DNA from: an uncultured Collinsella sp. | GTDB lineage: Bacteria > Actinomycetota > Coriobacteriia > Coriobacteriales > Coriobacteriaceae | Direction: 5' to 3' | Length of the DNA: 13,754 bases | Assembly (NCBI GenBank): GCA_902478935.1 | Contig: CABSMV010000048.1 | Span: 1-13,754 of the forward strand | Part shown: positions 6,252 to 13,603 of the stretch, piece by piece | How positions within the stretch are numbered: position 1 is the stretch's first letter | How the letters are laid out: each line of letters starts with the position of its first letter | Notes under the pieces: model-generated | Databases searched by the model: none | Seen by the model: the letters and a program-made list of their open reading frames with translations, nothing else | What the model was told of the DNA's origin: nothing | Made by a program: the position numbers and the translations under genes

Positions 6252-6986
6252 ATGTCCGAAGGCTGGAACATCTTGGTGGTTGATGACGAACCTCCCATTA
6301 GGGCTGAGCTACGCTATCTGTTGGAAAAGGATACGCGTGTGGGCCAGATTGCCGAGGCGGGCAATGTCACCGAAGCCGTGGAGTCGATTCTGTCGAACAA
6401 GCCCGACGTGCTGTTTTTAGACATTACCATGCCCGGTCGCTCGGGAATTGAGCTTGCCGAGACGCTGCAGAACCTAAAGACGCCGCCGGTGGTTGTGTTT
6501 GTGACGGCGTTTGCCGAGTATGCGGCTGATGCCTATAACCTCGATGCCGTCGATTATGTCGTCAAGCCGGTCGAGGACGCACGCCTGTCAAAGGCACTCG
6601 ACAAGATCGAGGCAGCCTTGGGTGTCCGTCGTGTTATCCACGCTCCGCGCCAGCCTTTGCGTCTGACGGTGGACCGCGGGGGCAAAAAGGTGTTCATTCC
6701 CGCCGCAGACGTCTGCTACTTTGAGGCGCGCGCCGATTTTTGCAACGCCATCTGCGCCGAGGGAACGTACCTGATCAATGAGTCGATCTCTTCGCTCGAG
6801 CGTCGCTTGGTCTCCGAGGGCTTTATTCGCGTTCATCGCAGCTATCTGGTCAATTTGGAAGACGTGCACAATGTCGAGATCGGTTCCACGGGTCTTATGG
6901 AGCTCAGGCTCGATCGCGTAACCTCGACGGTGCCCGTGTCCCGCCGTCGCGCTGCCGAGGTTAAAGCACACTTGGGGCTTGCGTAG
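6252..6986 (+). CDS. LytTR-family response regulator, first copy
   Basis: The 244-residue product has an N-terminal receiver domain (about 5-120). Its acidic pocket is Asp11/Asp12, the phosphorylation site is Asp57 in LFLDITMPG, and the switch residues are Thr85 and Lys105 (VVKPVED). A C-terminal LytTR DNA-binding domain (about 140-240) carries the hallmark stretch FIRVHRSYLVNL and ends with VPVSRRR. The gene begins 35 bases after its kinase and is preceded by a GGAAG-type ribosome binding site. LytTR proteins bind direct repeats upstream of target promoters. Plausible targets are the adjacent permease-amidohydrolase genes and its own operon, but the sequence does not prove this. No obvious terminator follows the gene. 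Confidence 0.9.
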   Translation: MSEGWNILVVDDEPPIRAELRYLLEKDTRVGQIAEAGNVTEAVESILSNKPDVLFLDITMPGRSGIELAETLQNLKTPPVVVFVTAFAEYAADAYNLDAVDYVVKPVEDARLSKALDKIEAALGVRRVIHAPRQPLRLTVDRGGKKVFIPAADVCYFEARADFCNAICAEGTYLINESISSLERRLVSEGFIRVHRSYLVNLEDVHNVEIGSTGLMELRLDRVTSTVPVSRRRAAEVKAHLGLA

Positions 6987-7019
6987 ACGGTCTGCGTGCC
7001 GTCGTTTACCATCGCAGGT

Positions 7020-7046
7020 TTGGCATGGGCGCGCGGTGGGCATAAT
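7020..7046 (+). promoter_or_regulatory. Possible promoter of the phospholipase-like gene
   Basis: TTGGCA (7020-7025) and CATAAT (7041-7046) each match the sigma-70 boxes at five of six bases. The spacer is 15 bases, shorter than the ideal 17. The distance to the start at 7079 allows a leader of about 25 bases containing the ribosome binding site. Confidence 0.35.
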
Positions 7047-7078
7047 GGGTGGCATCGAATGAAATCGAAAGGATCATT

Positions 7079-8023
7079 ATGCCCGCGCTTATCACCCATC
7101 ATCTGTTTGGCGAGGAAAGCATCGACCGTCTTCCGCAGGGCGTCATCACGTCCGATGAAGAGCGCATTGCCTTTATCTTGGGCAACCAAGGCCCCGACCC
7201 GTTTTTCTTTCACATTCTGACACCGCGTGTTTCCGACTGCACGCTGCTGGCGCAGGTCATGCATCGGTCGCGCATGTCTCGCCAGTTCGCGTGCCTGCGC
7301 GACGGCGTGTCGCATCTGCTGCCGCGCGACGCCAGCTTGGGTCGCGCCTTTGCGCTGGGCCTGCTGTCTCATTACGTGCTCGACCGCAACGCCCATCCTT
7401 TTGTCTATGAGCAGCAGTTTGGCATCGTGGAGTCCGATTCAGAGCTTGAGAATTCGAGCAGTCAGGTCCATGCCGTGATTGAGAGCGACCTGGATGTGCT
7501 GATGCTGCAGCTTAAACGCGATGGCGCTACGGTCGACGATTATCCGCCGGCGGGCGAGATCGTCACCACCGATCGCATCAATCGCGTGGCCGGCGTGCTG
7601 ATGAGCTATGTTGCCGGACGCGTGTACGGTATTGACATTCCGGCAGGGGAGTACGGTGCTGCCGTTGCCAATATGCAGCGACTTTACCGCGCGATTGAGC
7701 CGGCCGGCTCCGCAAAGACGCGCGCGATCTCGCTGGTTGAGGGCTTGGTGCACGACTACTCGCTGCTCGACGGCCTTGCCCATCGCGTGACGACGGAGTT
7801 GCCCGAGCGCACCGGCAACCTGGGCCATCTGACATGGAAGAATCCCTTTACCGACGAGGTCTCGAACGAGAGTTTCCCCGAGGTCTTTGATCGCGCGCTG
7901 GTCGATTACGAGTGCACGGTCGCACGTTTTATCGAGACCGGTGACATGGATGCCGTGACCGGTCACGTCAACTACAGCGGTCGCGTGCTCGAAGCCGATG
8001 AGGAGTTCGACCGCGAGGAATAA
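7079..8023 (+). CDS. Zinc-dependent phospholipase C-like protein (PF00882-type), cytosolic
   Basis: The 314-residue product carries the metal-site pattern of the zinc-dependent phospholipase C family. It has a His pair near the N-terminus (THH, residues 6-8), GPDPFF (39-43; Asp40), His62, then GLLSHYVLDRNAHPF (94-108; His98, Asp102, His106) and HAVIESD (131-137; His131, Glu135). The family includes secreted toxins, but this protein has no signal peptide and no C-terminal PLAT/C2 domain, so it is probably an intracellular hydrolase of unknown substrate. The start at 7079 is chosen for AAAGGA at 7067-7072; an in-frame ATG at 7049 has no such site. It follows the LytTR regulator with a 92-base gap and may have its own promoter. 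Phospholipase activity is inferred from family only. Confidence 0.75.
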   Translation: MPALITHHLFGEESIDRLPQGVITSDEERIAFILGNQGPDPFFFHILTPRVSDCTLLAQVMHRSRMSRQFACLRDGVSHLLPRDASLGRAFALGLLSHYVLDRNAHPFVYEQQFGIVESDSELENSSSQVHAVIESDLDVLMLQLKRDGATVDDYPPAGEIVTTDRINRVAGVLMSYVAGRVYGIDIPAGEYGAAVANMQRLYRAIEPAGSAKTRAISLVEGLVHDYSLLDGLAHRVTTELPERTGNLGHLTWKNPFTDEVSNESFPEVFDRALVDYECTVARFIETGDMDAVTGHVNYSGRVLEADEEFDREE

Positions 8024-8051
8024 CGAACCGTCTCGCCCACGCTCTCCAATA

Positions 8052-8118
8052 AGTTGCGGTGGAATATGGATTAAATAGGCGCCTTTAGTGGTCCAACAGT
8101 CCGTATTTCACCGCAACT
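8052..8118. repeat. Palindromic intergenic element with 19-bp arms
   Basis: Arm 8052-8070 (AGTTGCGGTGGAATATGGA) pairs with arm 8100-8118 over 19 positions, with only two G-T wobbles. The 29-base interior contains a smaller palindrome AGGCGCCT (8077-8084). No T-run follows. The compact arm-spacer-arm form in a 229-base gap between two genes resembles a REP or MITE-like element. It differs in sequence from the cluster at 89-455. Confidence 0.6.
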
Positions 8119-8205
8119 GCGTTGGGGATGCGGGTTTGCCTCACCGCCCCGTATGGCCGCGTGCCCTTTTGCCGAATCCTTACCGGCGGTTCTGGACAAT
8201 TGGGG

Positions 8206-8211
8206 TACGAT
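8206..8211 (+). promoter_or_regulatory. Possible -10 box upstream of the MFS transporter
   Basis: TACGAT lies in the context GGGGTACGATG, about 41 bases before the ATG at 8253. The glycosyltransferase gene has the closely similar GGGTATGATGG at 9602-9612. No good -35 box stands at the normal spacing. Confidence 0.25.
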
Positions 8212-8252
8212 GAGCTAACTGCATATCGGGCGAATACGAAGGGTCCCTGTCC

Positions 8253-9512
8253 ATGAAATACACCAAGCTCGAGCGTAACTGGGTTATGTATGATGTGGGC
8301 AATTCGGCCCTCGTGCTGCTCAATACCTCGGTGGTGCCCATTTACTTTAACGCCATCAATACCGGCGCTTCCTCGGCCGACCTGGTGGTCGCCTGGGGCA
8401 ATGCGCAGACGATTGCCTCGCTGGTCATCGCCATGCTCATGCCCATTCTGGGCGCGCTTGCCGACTACGCCGGCAACAAGATCAAGTTCTTCTTGGGCTT
8501 CTTCCTCACGGGCCTGGTGCTTTGCCTGGCGCAGGCTATCCCAATGTCCGCCATGGCATTTTTGACCGTGTACGTGCTGTGCACCATCGGCCTTAATTCT
8601 TCTATGACGTTCTACGACGCCATGCTGCCCGACATTACCACCGACGAGCGCATGGACGCCGTGTCCAGCTCGGGCTATGCCTGGGGCTACATCGGTTCCA
8701 CCGTGCCGTTCGTCATCTGCCTGGCGCTCATCATGGGTGGCCCCGCTCTTGGCGTCCCTACCATGCTGGCAACGCGTCTGTCGTTTATCATCACTGGTGC
8801 CTGGTGGCTCATCTTTACCCTGCCGCTCATTCGCACCTATAAGCAAAAGTACGGTCGCGAGCGCGGTCCCGAGGACACTATCGGCCACATCGTGGGCGGT
8901 GTGTTCTCCGAGGTCGGACACACCATGCGCGAGATCGCCCACAACAAGACCGTGCTGGTCTACATGATCGCGTTCTTCTTCTATATCGACGGTGTGCACA
9001 CGGTCATTTCCATGGCAACCAGCTACGGATCGGCCTTGGGCATCGATTCGACCCAGTTGGTCCTGGCGCTGCTCGTTACGCAGTTCGTGGCCTTTCCGTC
9101 CGCCATCATCTACGGCAAGCTCGCCGGCCGCGTGGGCACGCTCAACATGATCTTGGTGGCAGTCGCCGCCTATATGGGCATTGTGCTGTTCGCCGCGTTC
9201 TTCCTAAAGACCGCCTTTGAATTCTGGGTGCTTGCCATTATGGTCGGCCTGTTCCAGGGCGGCGTGCAGGCGCTTAGCCGTAGCTACTTTGGCCGCATTA
9301 TCCCCAAGGAAAAGTCCAACGAGTACTACGGCTTCTTTGACATCTTTGGTCGTTATGCAAGCGTCATGGGCACTTTCCTAGTGTCGGTCGTCACCTCGCT
9401 GACCGGCAACCCGTCGCTGGGCGTCCTTTCCATTGGCGTGCTGCTGATCGTTGGCTTTATGCTGCTGGTCCGCCTGTCCCGCATGACTCGGGCGGCAGAG
9501 CATGCCGCATAG
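8253..9512 (+). CDS. MFS transporter of the UMF1 / Atg22-like type
   Basis: The 419-residue membrane protein has about 12 hydrophobic segments. Family marks are the N-terminal WVMYDVGNSA (10-19), the loop after helix 2 PILGALADYAGNKIK (64-78), FYDAMLPDITT (120-130) and, in the second half, LSRSYFGRIIPKEKSNEY (341-358) followed by YGFFDIFG (359-366). These are characteristic of the UMF1 branch of the major facilitator superfamily, related to the yeast vacuolar effluxer Atg22. A central charged cytoplasmic loop (about 195-230) separates the two six-helix halves. The substrate of bacterial members is not established; efflux of amino acids or small metabolites is an inference by analogy. It appears to be a single-gene unit, with a palindromic element before it and a strong terminator about 115 bases after it. 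Confidence 0.85.
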   Translation: MKYTKLERNWVMYDVGNSALVLLNTSVVPIYFNAINTGASSADLVVAWGNAQTIASLVIAMLMPILGALADYAGNKIKFFLGFFLTGLVLCLAQAIPMSAMAFLTVYVLCTIGLNSSMTFYDAMLPDITTDERMDAVSSSGYAWGYIGSTVPFVICLALIMGGPALGVPTMLATRLSFIITGAWWLIFTLPLIRTYKQKYGRERGPEDTIGHIVGGVFSEVGHTMREIAHNKTVLVYMIAFFFYIDGVHTVISMATSYGSALGIDSTQLVLALLVTQFVAFPSAIIYGKLAGRVGTLNMILVAVAAYMGIVLFAAFFLKTAFEFWVLAIMVGLFQGGVQALSRSYFGRIIPKEKSNEYYGFFDIFGRYASVMGTFLVSVVTSLTGNPSLGVLSIGVLLIVGFMLLVRLSRMTRAAEHAA

Positions 9513-9604
9513 GAGCGAGCGGCTATTGTGCCTGTCCACGGTACTCTTTTGGGGTTATCCGCAATAAACATTGCGACTTGCGAGCAATGATTTGCCCAAG
9601 TGGG

Positions 9605-9610
9605 TATGAT
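9605..9610 (+). promoter_or_regulatory. Possible -10 box upstream of the glycosyltransferase leader
   Basis: TATGAT in GGGTATGATGG lies about 17 bases before a strong terminator hairpin (9627-9662) and 74 bases before the glycosyltransferase ATG. No good -35 box is seen at 16-18 bases. If it is used, the transcript would meet the terminator almost immediately. Confidence 0.25.
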
Positions 9611-9626
9611 GGAATCAGCTAGGTCG

Positions 9627-9662
9627 CGGGGCGTCGCCTGTGTTTGGCGGCGTCCCGTTTTT
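9627..9662 (+). terminator. Strong rho-independent terminator or attenuator before the glycosyltransferase
   Basis: A 12-base stem (9627-9638 with 9646-9657, two G-T wobbles) closes a 7-base loop and is followed directly by TTTTT (9658-9662). It is 115 bases after the MFS stop codon and ends about 8 bases before the glycosyltransferase ribosome binding site (AGGGAGG, near 9670-9676). It most simply ends the MFS transcript, but its position is also that of an attenuator for the downstream operon. Confidence 0.8.
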
Positions 9663-9683
9663 GTGTTGCAGGGAGGGTAAGGC

Positions 9684-10871
9684 ATGAACGCCACAGTCGT
9701 GATTCCAACGTATTGGGCGGGCGATGACGCTTGCGCAAACGCCCCTGGCACCTATGACCATTCGACGCGACTCAACGCCGACAATCCCGAACTCGACCGC
9801 TGTCTGGCCTCGCTTGAGCAGGTACGTGACATCCCGCGCATCATCCTTTTGGTGGTCTGTCCCGTTTCTGCCACAGCCGATGTGTCGCTGCGCGTGCACG
9901 AGATTGTCGACGCGCATCCCACGCTCAAGGTCACCGTTGTCACCAACACCCAGGCCTCGCGCATTGCAGACCGGGTTGCTCAGATCGCGCCCAAGGGTTC
10001 GGGCGAGTGCGTGAGCCTGCGAGGCTACGGTGCCATCCGCAACATGGGGCTAGCCTGCGCCGCTGTGCTGGGGCATGACGCGGTTATCTTCTTGGATGAC
10101 GATGAGACTGTCATCGACACCGACTTTATGAAGCGCGCGACCTATGCGTTGGGGCAGCAGACGCGTCAGGGCTTGCCGATCTTGGTCAAGAGCGGCTATT
10201 TCTACGATCGCGACGGCTCGCCGCTGGCTCCCACGGACAAGGCGGGCATCTGCCATCGTTGGTGGACCAAGCGCATCGAGTTCAACCGTTGGATGAAAAA
10301 GGCGCTCTCGGGCACCCGCATCTCGCGCTCCAACTACGTGTGCGGCGGCCTGATGGCCCTGCACGCCCGCGCCTTTACGCGTGTGGCCTTTGACCCGTTT
10401 ATCACCCGCGGCGAGGACTTGGATTACCTCTTTAACATGCGCATGTTTGGCTACGACGTGTGGTTCGATAACGAGTGGACCGTGCGCCATCTGCCTCCGG
10501 AGTCCGAAAAGCGCTCACCGCGCTTTATGCAGGATGTATACCGTTGGTACTACGAACGGGCCAAGTTGACATTCGCCGCGCATCAAAAGGAGCTCATTCC
10601 CGTTACGGCGGCATCGCTCATGCCCTACCCGGGCCCTTGGATTTCGCGCGAGCTCGACGACCGCGTGCGCAAGACCGCTATGGTCCGCAGCGTGTTTACC
10701 CGCGAGCATGAGGGCTACCTGCGCATTTGGCGCCATGGTATCGGCGAGGCAAAGGCCTATGCGCGCCAAAACGCTGCAAGCTACCTGCGTTTCCAGAGCT
10801 TTTGGCCCAAGATCATGGACGGGCTTTGGCGTGACGCACAACTGATCAGTATCCTGGAGGGGGCCGAATGA
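9684..10871 (+). CDS. Family 2-type (GT-A) glycosyltransferase
   Basis: The 395-residue soluble protein has a GT-A fold pattern. The nucleotide-sugar binding start is VVIPTYW (5-11), the metal-binding DxD-type motif is VIFLDDDE (134-141), and the acceptor/catalytic region is TRGEDLDYLFNMR (241-253). HLPPE (269-273) follows, with a helical C-terminal region (280-395) that has no clear membrane span. Two features are slightly unusual. An insert of about 25 residues follows the first strand motif (12-36), and about 75 residues separate the DxD from a Cys-Gly-Gly stretch (220-222). The gene ends in an ATGA overlap with a LytS-like kinase, so the two are translationally coupled. It may modify a cell-surface glycan or glycolipid; donor and acceptor cannot be assigned. 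Confidence 0.8.
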   Translation: MNATVVIPTYWAGDDACANAPGTYDHSTRLNADNPELDRCLASLEQVRDIPRIILLVVCPVSATADVSLRVHEIVDAHPTLKVTVVTNTQASRIADRVAQIAPKGSGECVSLRGYGAIRNMGLACAAVLGHDAVIFLDDDETVIDTDFMKRATYALGQQTRQGLPILVKSGYFYDRDGSPLAPTDKAGICHRWWTKRIEFNRWMKKALSGTRISRSNYVCGGLMALHARAFTRVAFDPFITRGEDLDYLFNMRMFGYDVWFDNEWTVRHLPPESEKRSPRFMQDVYRWYYERAKLTFAAHQKELIPVTAASLMPYPGPWISRELDDRVRKTAMVRSVFTREHEGYLRIWRHGIGEAKAYARQNAASYLRFQSFWPKIMDGLWRDAQLISILEGAE

Positions 10872-12211
10872 TCGACCGCCGCGCCCAGCGCGATAGTTCA
10901 ATATCAATCTTTCGCATCATTGCCGTTGCCTGCGCCATTTGCGTGCTGGTGTACTTTATTTTTGCCTTGGTGACCGGTATCGAGCCGATCGCCACGGTGA
11001 TTGCCTGCGCGCTGCTGTGCATCTTTCTGTGCATCTTTATCTTTTTGACGCTCAATCCCGATTCGGTGCGCTCCCAGTACACCGAGGAGACACTCTCGGT
11101 GGCCTCGGCCATGCTCGAGGACATTAAGGGCGGTCTGACGCAGGAGTCGGCGCGTTTGGTGTGCCGGCGCATTTTGCCCGAGACGCGCGCCATGACGGTG
11201 GCCATCACCGACGAGGACAACGTGCTTGCCTGCGCGGGCGAGTTTGAGGAAAAACTGCTGCCCGATACTCCCATCCACACGCTTGCCACACGCTACGTTA
11301 TCGAACATGGCATCGTGCAGTCGTTCAACCGTATGGTGGATGTCGTGGGCTCGGACGGCTCGCACAACCAAGTCCCCGCCGGCATTATCGCCCCCATCAA
11401 GGTGGGCGATCGTACCGTCGGCACGCTCAAGTTCTACTACAAGACCCCGCGCGCCGTCGACCGTACCCAGTATGCGCTTGCCTCGGGCTTTGCCGAGATC
11501 TTGTCCACACAGCTCGCCATCCACGAGCTCGAGGTGCAAAAGGAACTCACGGCGCGCGCCGAGGTGCGTGCGCTGCAGGCGCAGATCAACCCGCACTTCC
11601 TGTTCAACACGCTGAACACCATTGCATCGTTTACGCGCACCGACCCGCTGCGGGCCCGCGAACTGCTTCGTGAGTTCTCATCGTTCTATCGTGCCACGCT
11701 CGACAACTCGGGATCGCTTATTCCGGTCTCGCGCGAGGTCGCACAGACCAAGCGCTACCTTACCTTTGAGAAGGCCCGCTTTGGCGAGGACCGCGTGCTT
11801 GCGACGTTCGATGTGTCCGAGGACGTGGAAGATACGCTGGTGCCGGCGTTCGTGATCCAGCCGATTGTCGAGAACGCCGTACGTCATGGCATGGGCGATG
11901 ACGACGCCCTGAGGATCGACGTGACCGTTCACCAAGACGGCGAGGATGCAATCTTGATTGCCGTGGCCGATAATGGCGTGGGCATGGATGAGGGTACCGC
12001 CGCCAGACTGTTTGACGAGCGTTCTGCCCGTCCCGACGCCAGCTCTCCCCAGGGTGGCGGCGCCGGTGTGGCCATGCACAATATTTCGGAGCGCATCCAT
12101 CGCTTTTATGGGCCGCACTCCTATACGCGTGTCGAATCGGCGCCGGGCAAGGGCACCAAAGTGCTCCTTCATCTTGATTTGTCAGAGAGCATCTTCGACA
12201 TTCAAGAGTAA
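10868..12211 (+). CDS. LytS-like sensor histidine kinase, second copy
   Basis: The 447-residue kinase has the same plan as the one at 4831-6216. Two membrane helices (about 14-36 and 41-61) are separated by only a few residues (TGIEP). A GAF-like region covers about 75-217, and a LytS-type kinase core has His243 in QINPHFLFNT. The N-box is IVENAVRHG (Asn336), and the ATP-site glycines are DNGVG (368-372) and GGGAG (396-400). Segments such as ALASGFA (203-209), STQLA (213-217) and ELTAR (226-230) are identical to the first kinase, showing common descent. The ATG overlaps the stop of the glycosyltransferase, with GGAGGGGG at 10856-10863 as ribosome binding site. It should signal to the regulator 72 bases downstream. 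The ligand is unknown. Confidence 0.9.
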   Translation: MIDRRAQRDSSISIFRIIAVACAICVLVYFIFALVTGIEPIATVIACALLCIFLCIFIFLTLNPDSVRSQYTEETLSVASAMLEDIKGGLTQESARLVCRRILPETRAMTVAITDEDNVLACAGEFEEKLLPDTPIHTLATRYVIEHGIVQSFNRMVDVVGSDGSHNQVPAGIIAPIKVGDRTVGTLKFYYKTPRAVDRTQYALASGFAEILSTQLAIHELEVQKELTARAEVRALQAQINPHFLFNTLNTIASFTRTDPLRARELLREFSSFYRATLDNSGSLIPVSREVAQTKRYLTFEKARFGEDRVLATFDVSEDVEDTLVPAFVIQPIVENAVRHGMGDDDALRIDVTVHQDGEDAILIAVADNGVGMDEGTAARLFDERSARPDASSPQGGGAGVAMHNISERIHRFYGPHSYTRVESAPGKGTKVLLHLDLSESIFDIQE

Positions 12212-12283
12212 AATAAAAGGCTACGGGCTCAACGTCATGCGACGGATGCCCGGCGTAGTTAGTTGACGAAAGGTTTTATCCCT

Positions 12284-13000
12284 ATGCTGCGTGCGATGAT
12301 TGTGGATGATGAGGCGCCGGCTCGCTCGGAGCTTCGCTTCCTGCTCGAGCAAACGGGCAAGATCGGCACGATCACGGAGGCGTCGAGCGTCCGCTCCGCC
12401 ATCGAGATGCTTATGGAAAGTCGCGTGGATGTCGTGTTTCTCGATATCTCGATGCCCGGTGCCTCGGGCCTGCAACTTGCCGAGGCGCTGCATAAGCTCA
12501 AAAATCCGCCGGCGATCGTGTTTGTGACTGCGTATAGTGACCATGCGGTCGAGGCATTCGACGTGGATGCCGTCGATTATCTGATGAAGCCGGTCGAGGA
12601 AGCTCGCTTGGATCGCGCGATCGAGAAGGTCATGCAACGCACCAAGCCGGTTACGGACAGCAAGGTGACCATCGAGCGTATCCCGGTGGAAAAGGGCGGC
12701 CGCAAGGTCCTCATTCCCGTGGACGACATTCGCTTTATCATGGCCAAGGACGATTACTCCTGCATCTATACCGTCGATGATCGCTTTTTGTCGACAACCT
12801 CGCTGGCGCAGTTTGAGGCCAAGCTCTGCGACTTTGGCTTCTTCCGTGTTCACCGCCGCTATATCGTCAACTTGGCGTGCGTCACGGATGTGGAGACGGT
12901 GCCCTCGGGTGCCATCCAGCTGGGCATTACGGGCGTCGACGAACGCGTTCCGGTTTCGCGTCGCCGCGTCGTGCCGCTCAAGAAGGCTCTGAGTCTCTAG
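12284..13000 (+). CDS. LytTR-family response regulator, second copy
   Basis: The 238-residue regulator has a receiver domain (1-118) with Asp8/Asp9, phospho-acceptor Asp54 in VFLDISMPG, Thr82 and Lys102 (LMKPVEE). A LytTR domain (about 130-236) contains FFRVHRRYIVNL and ends in VPVSRRR. ATG 12284 is chosen: AAAGG lies at 12269-12273, and the receiver begins MLRAMIVDDE. A TTG at 12263 in frame is less likely. The 72-base gap after the kinase contains an imperfect hairpin (GCTACGGGC with GCCCGGCGTAG). The receiver is close to that of the first regulator, but the DNA-binding half differs more, so the two may recognise different sites. The operon ends with the terminator at 13007-13057. Confidence 0.9.
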   Translation: MLRAMIVDDEAPARSELRFLLEQTGKIGTITEASSVRSAIEMLMESRVDVVFLDISMPGASGLQLAEALHKLKNPPAIVFVTAYSDHAVEAFDVDAVDYLMKPVEEARLDRAIEKVMQRTKPVTDSKVTIERIPVEKGGRKVLIPVDDIRFIMAKDDYSCIYTVDDRFLSTTSLAQFEAKLCDFGFFRVHRRYIVNLACVTDVETVPSGAIQLGITGVDERVPVSRRRVVPLKKALSL

Positions 13001-13006
13001 CACACT

Positions 13007-13057
13007 GGCCCCGCAGCCCTGTAGACCCATCGTCTGCGGAGCCGTGGGGCCTTTTTT
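13007..13057 (+). terminator. Rho-independent terminator after the second regulator
   Basis: GGCCCC (13007-13012) pairs with GGGGCC (13046-13051); inside, GCAG and CTGC add a further helix. TTTTTT (13052-13057) follows immediately. It begins 7 bases after the stop codon and ends 40 bases before the next start. Confidence 0.8.
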
Positions 13058-13096
13058 GTATGTATCTGCCGAATCGTTTTTTGCGGAAGGGATCCC

Positions 13097-13564
13097 ATGA
13101 ACAGTGCAAGCGCCAAGCGCATCGACATCATCTCGGACACCCACGGCTATCTTTCGCCTGCGCTCCTGGATGAGCTTGAGGGCGCAGACCTGATTATCCA
13201 CGCCGGCGACCTCACGTCAGAGATGGACTACGAGCACCTATGCACCATCGCCCCCGTTCGGGCCGTACTGGGCAACAACGATTACTACCGCGACTACGGC
13301 CCCGATGTAGACCGTCTTGCGCTCTTTACCTACGAAGGCCTTAAATTCGCCGTAGCCCACTACCGCGAAGACCTTCCGGTGGGATCCGTAGACGTAGCCA
13401 TCAACGGCCACACCCACGTAACCAAAGAAGCCCAAGTGGGCCGTTGCTTAGTCCTCAACCCGGGCAGCGCTAGCTACCCCAGAGGCACCCGAGGCCCCAC
13501 CATGGCCAGAATGCTAGTAAAAGACGGCAAGATCCTAAGCACTAACTTTATTGACCTAGAGTAA
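13097..13564 (+). CDS. YfcE/MJ0936-like metallophosphoesterase
   Basis: The 155-residue protein has the small calcineurin-like phosphoesterase fold. Metal and catalytic motifs run in order: DTH (Asp14, His16), HAGD (Asp38), GNND (Asn60/Asn61, Asp62), His88 in VAHYRED, GHTH (His105, His107), then NPGS (121-124). The usual GNxD and final GHTH are intact. The middle His, normally within an HGH-like motif, is here followed by YRED, which may alter the second metal site. Family members hydrolyse phosphodiesters or phosphomonoesters in vitro with divalent metals, and the physiological substrate is mostly unknown. The start follows GGAAGGG at about 13085-13091. The last 60 codons use many GTA, CTA and AGA codons, unlike the neighbouring genes. 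Confidence 0.87.
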   Translation: MNSASAKRIDIISDTHGYLSPALLDELEGADLIIHAGDLTSEMDYEHLCTIAPVRAVLGNNDYYRDYGPDVDRLALFTYEGLKFAVAHYREDLPVGSVDVAINGHTHVTKEAQVGRCLVLNPGSASYPRGTRGPTMARMLVKDGKILSTNFIDLE

Positions 13565-13573
13565 TCACAACAA

Positions 13574-13603
13574 AAACGGGGGATGCAGATGCGTTCCCCG
13601 TTT
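13574..13603. terminator. Hairpin terminator after the phosphoesterase, possibly bidirectional
   Basis: Ten base pairs (13574-13583 with 13594-13603, one G-T wobble) enclose a 10-base loop. On the - strand the stem leads into TTTTTG. On the + strand the T residues are within the stem (CCCCGTTT), followed by CCATTT. It fits a terminator working for the + strand gene and perhaps for a convergent gene beyond the window. Confidence 0.65.

Noticed and set aside
12221..13201. Long - strand open frame opposite the second regulator
   Set aside because: It spans a regulator, a terminator and the start of another gene on the other strand and shows no domain.
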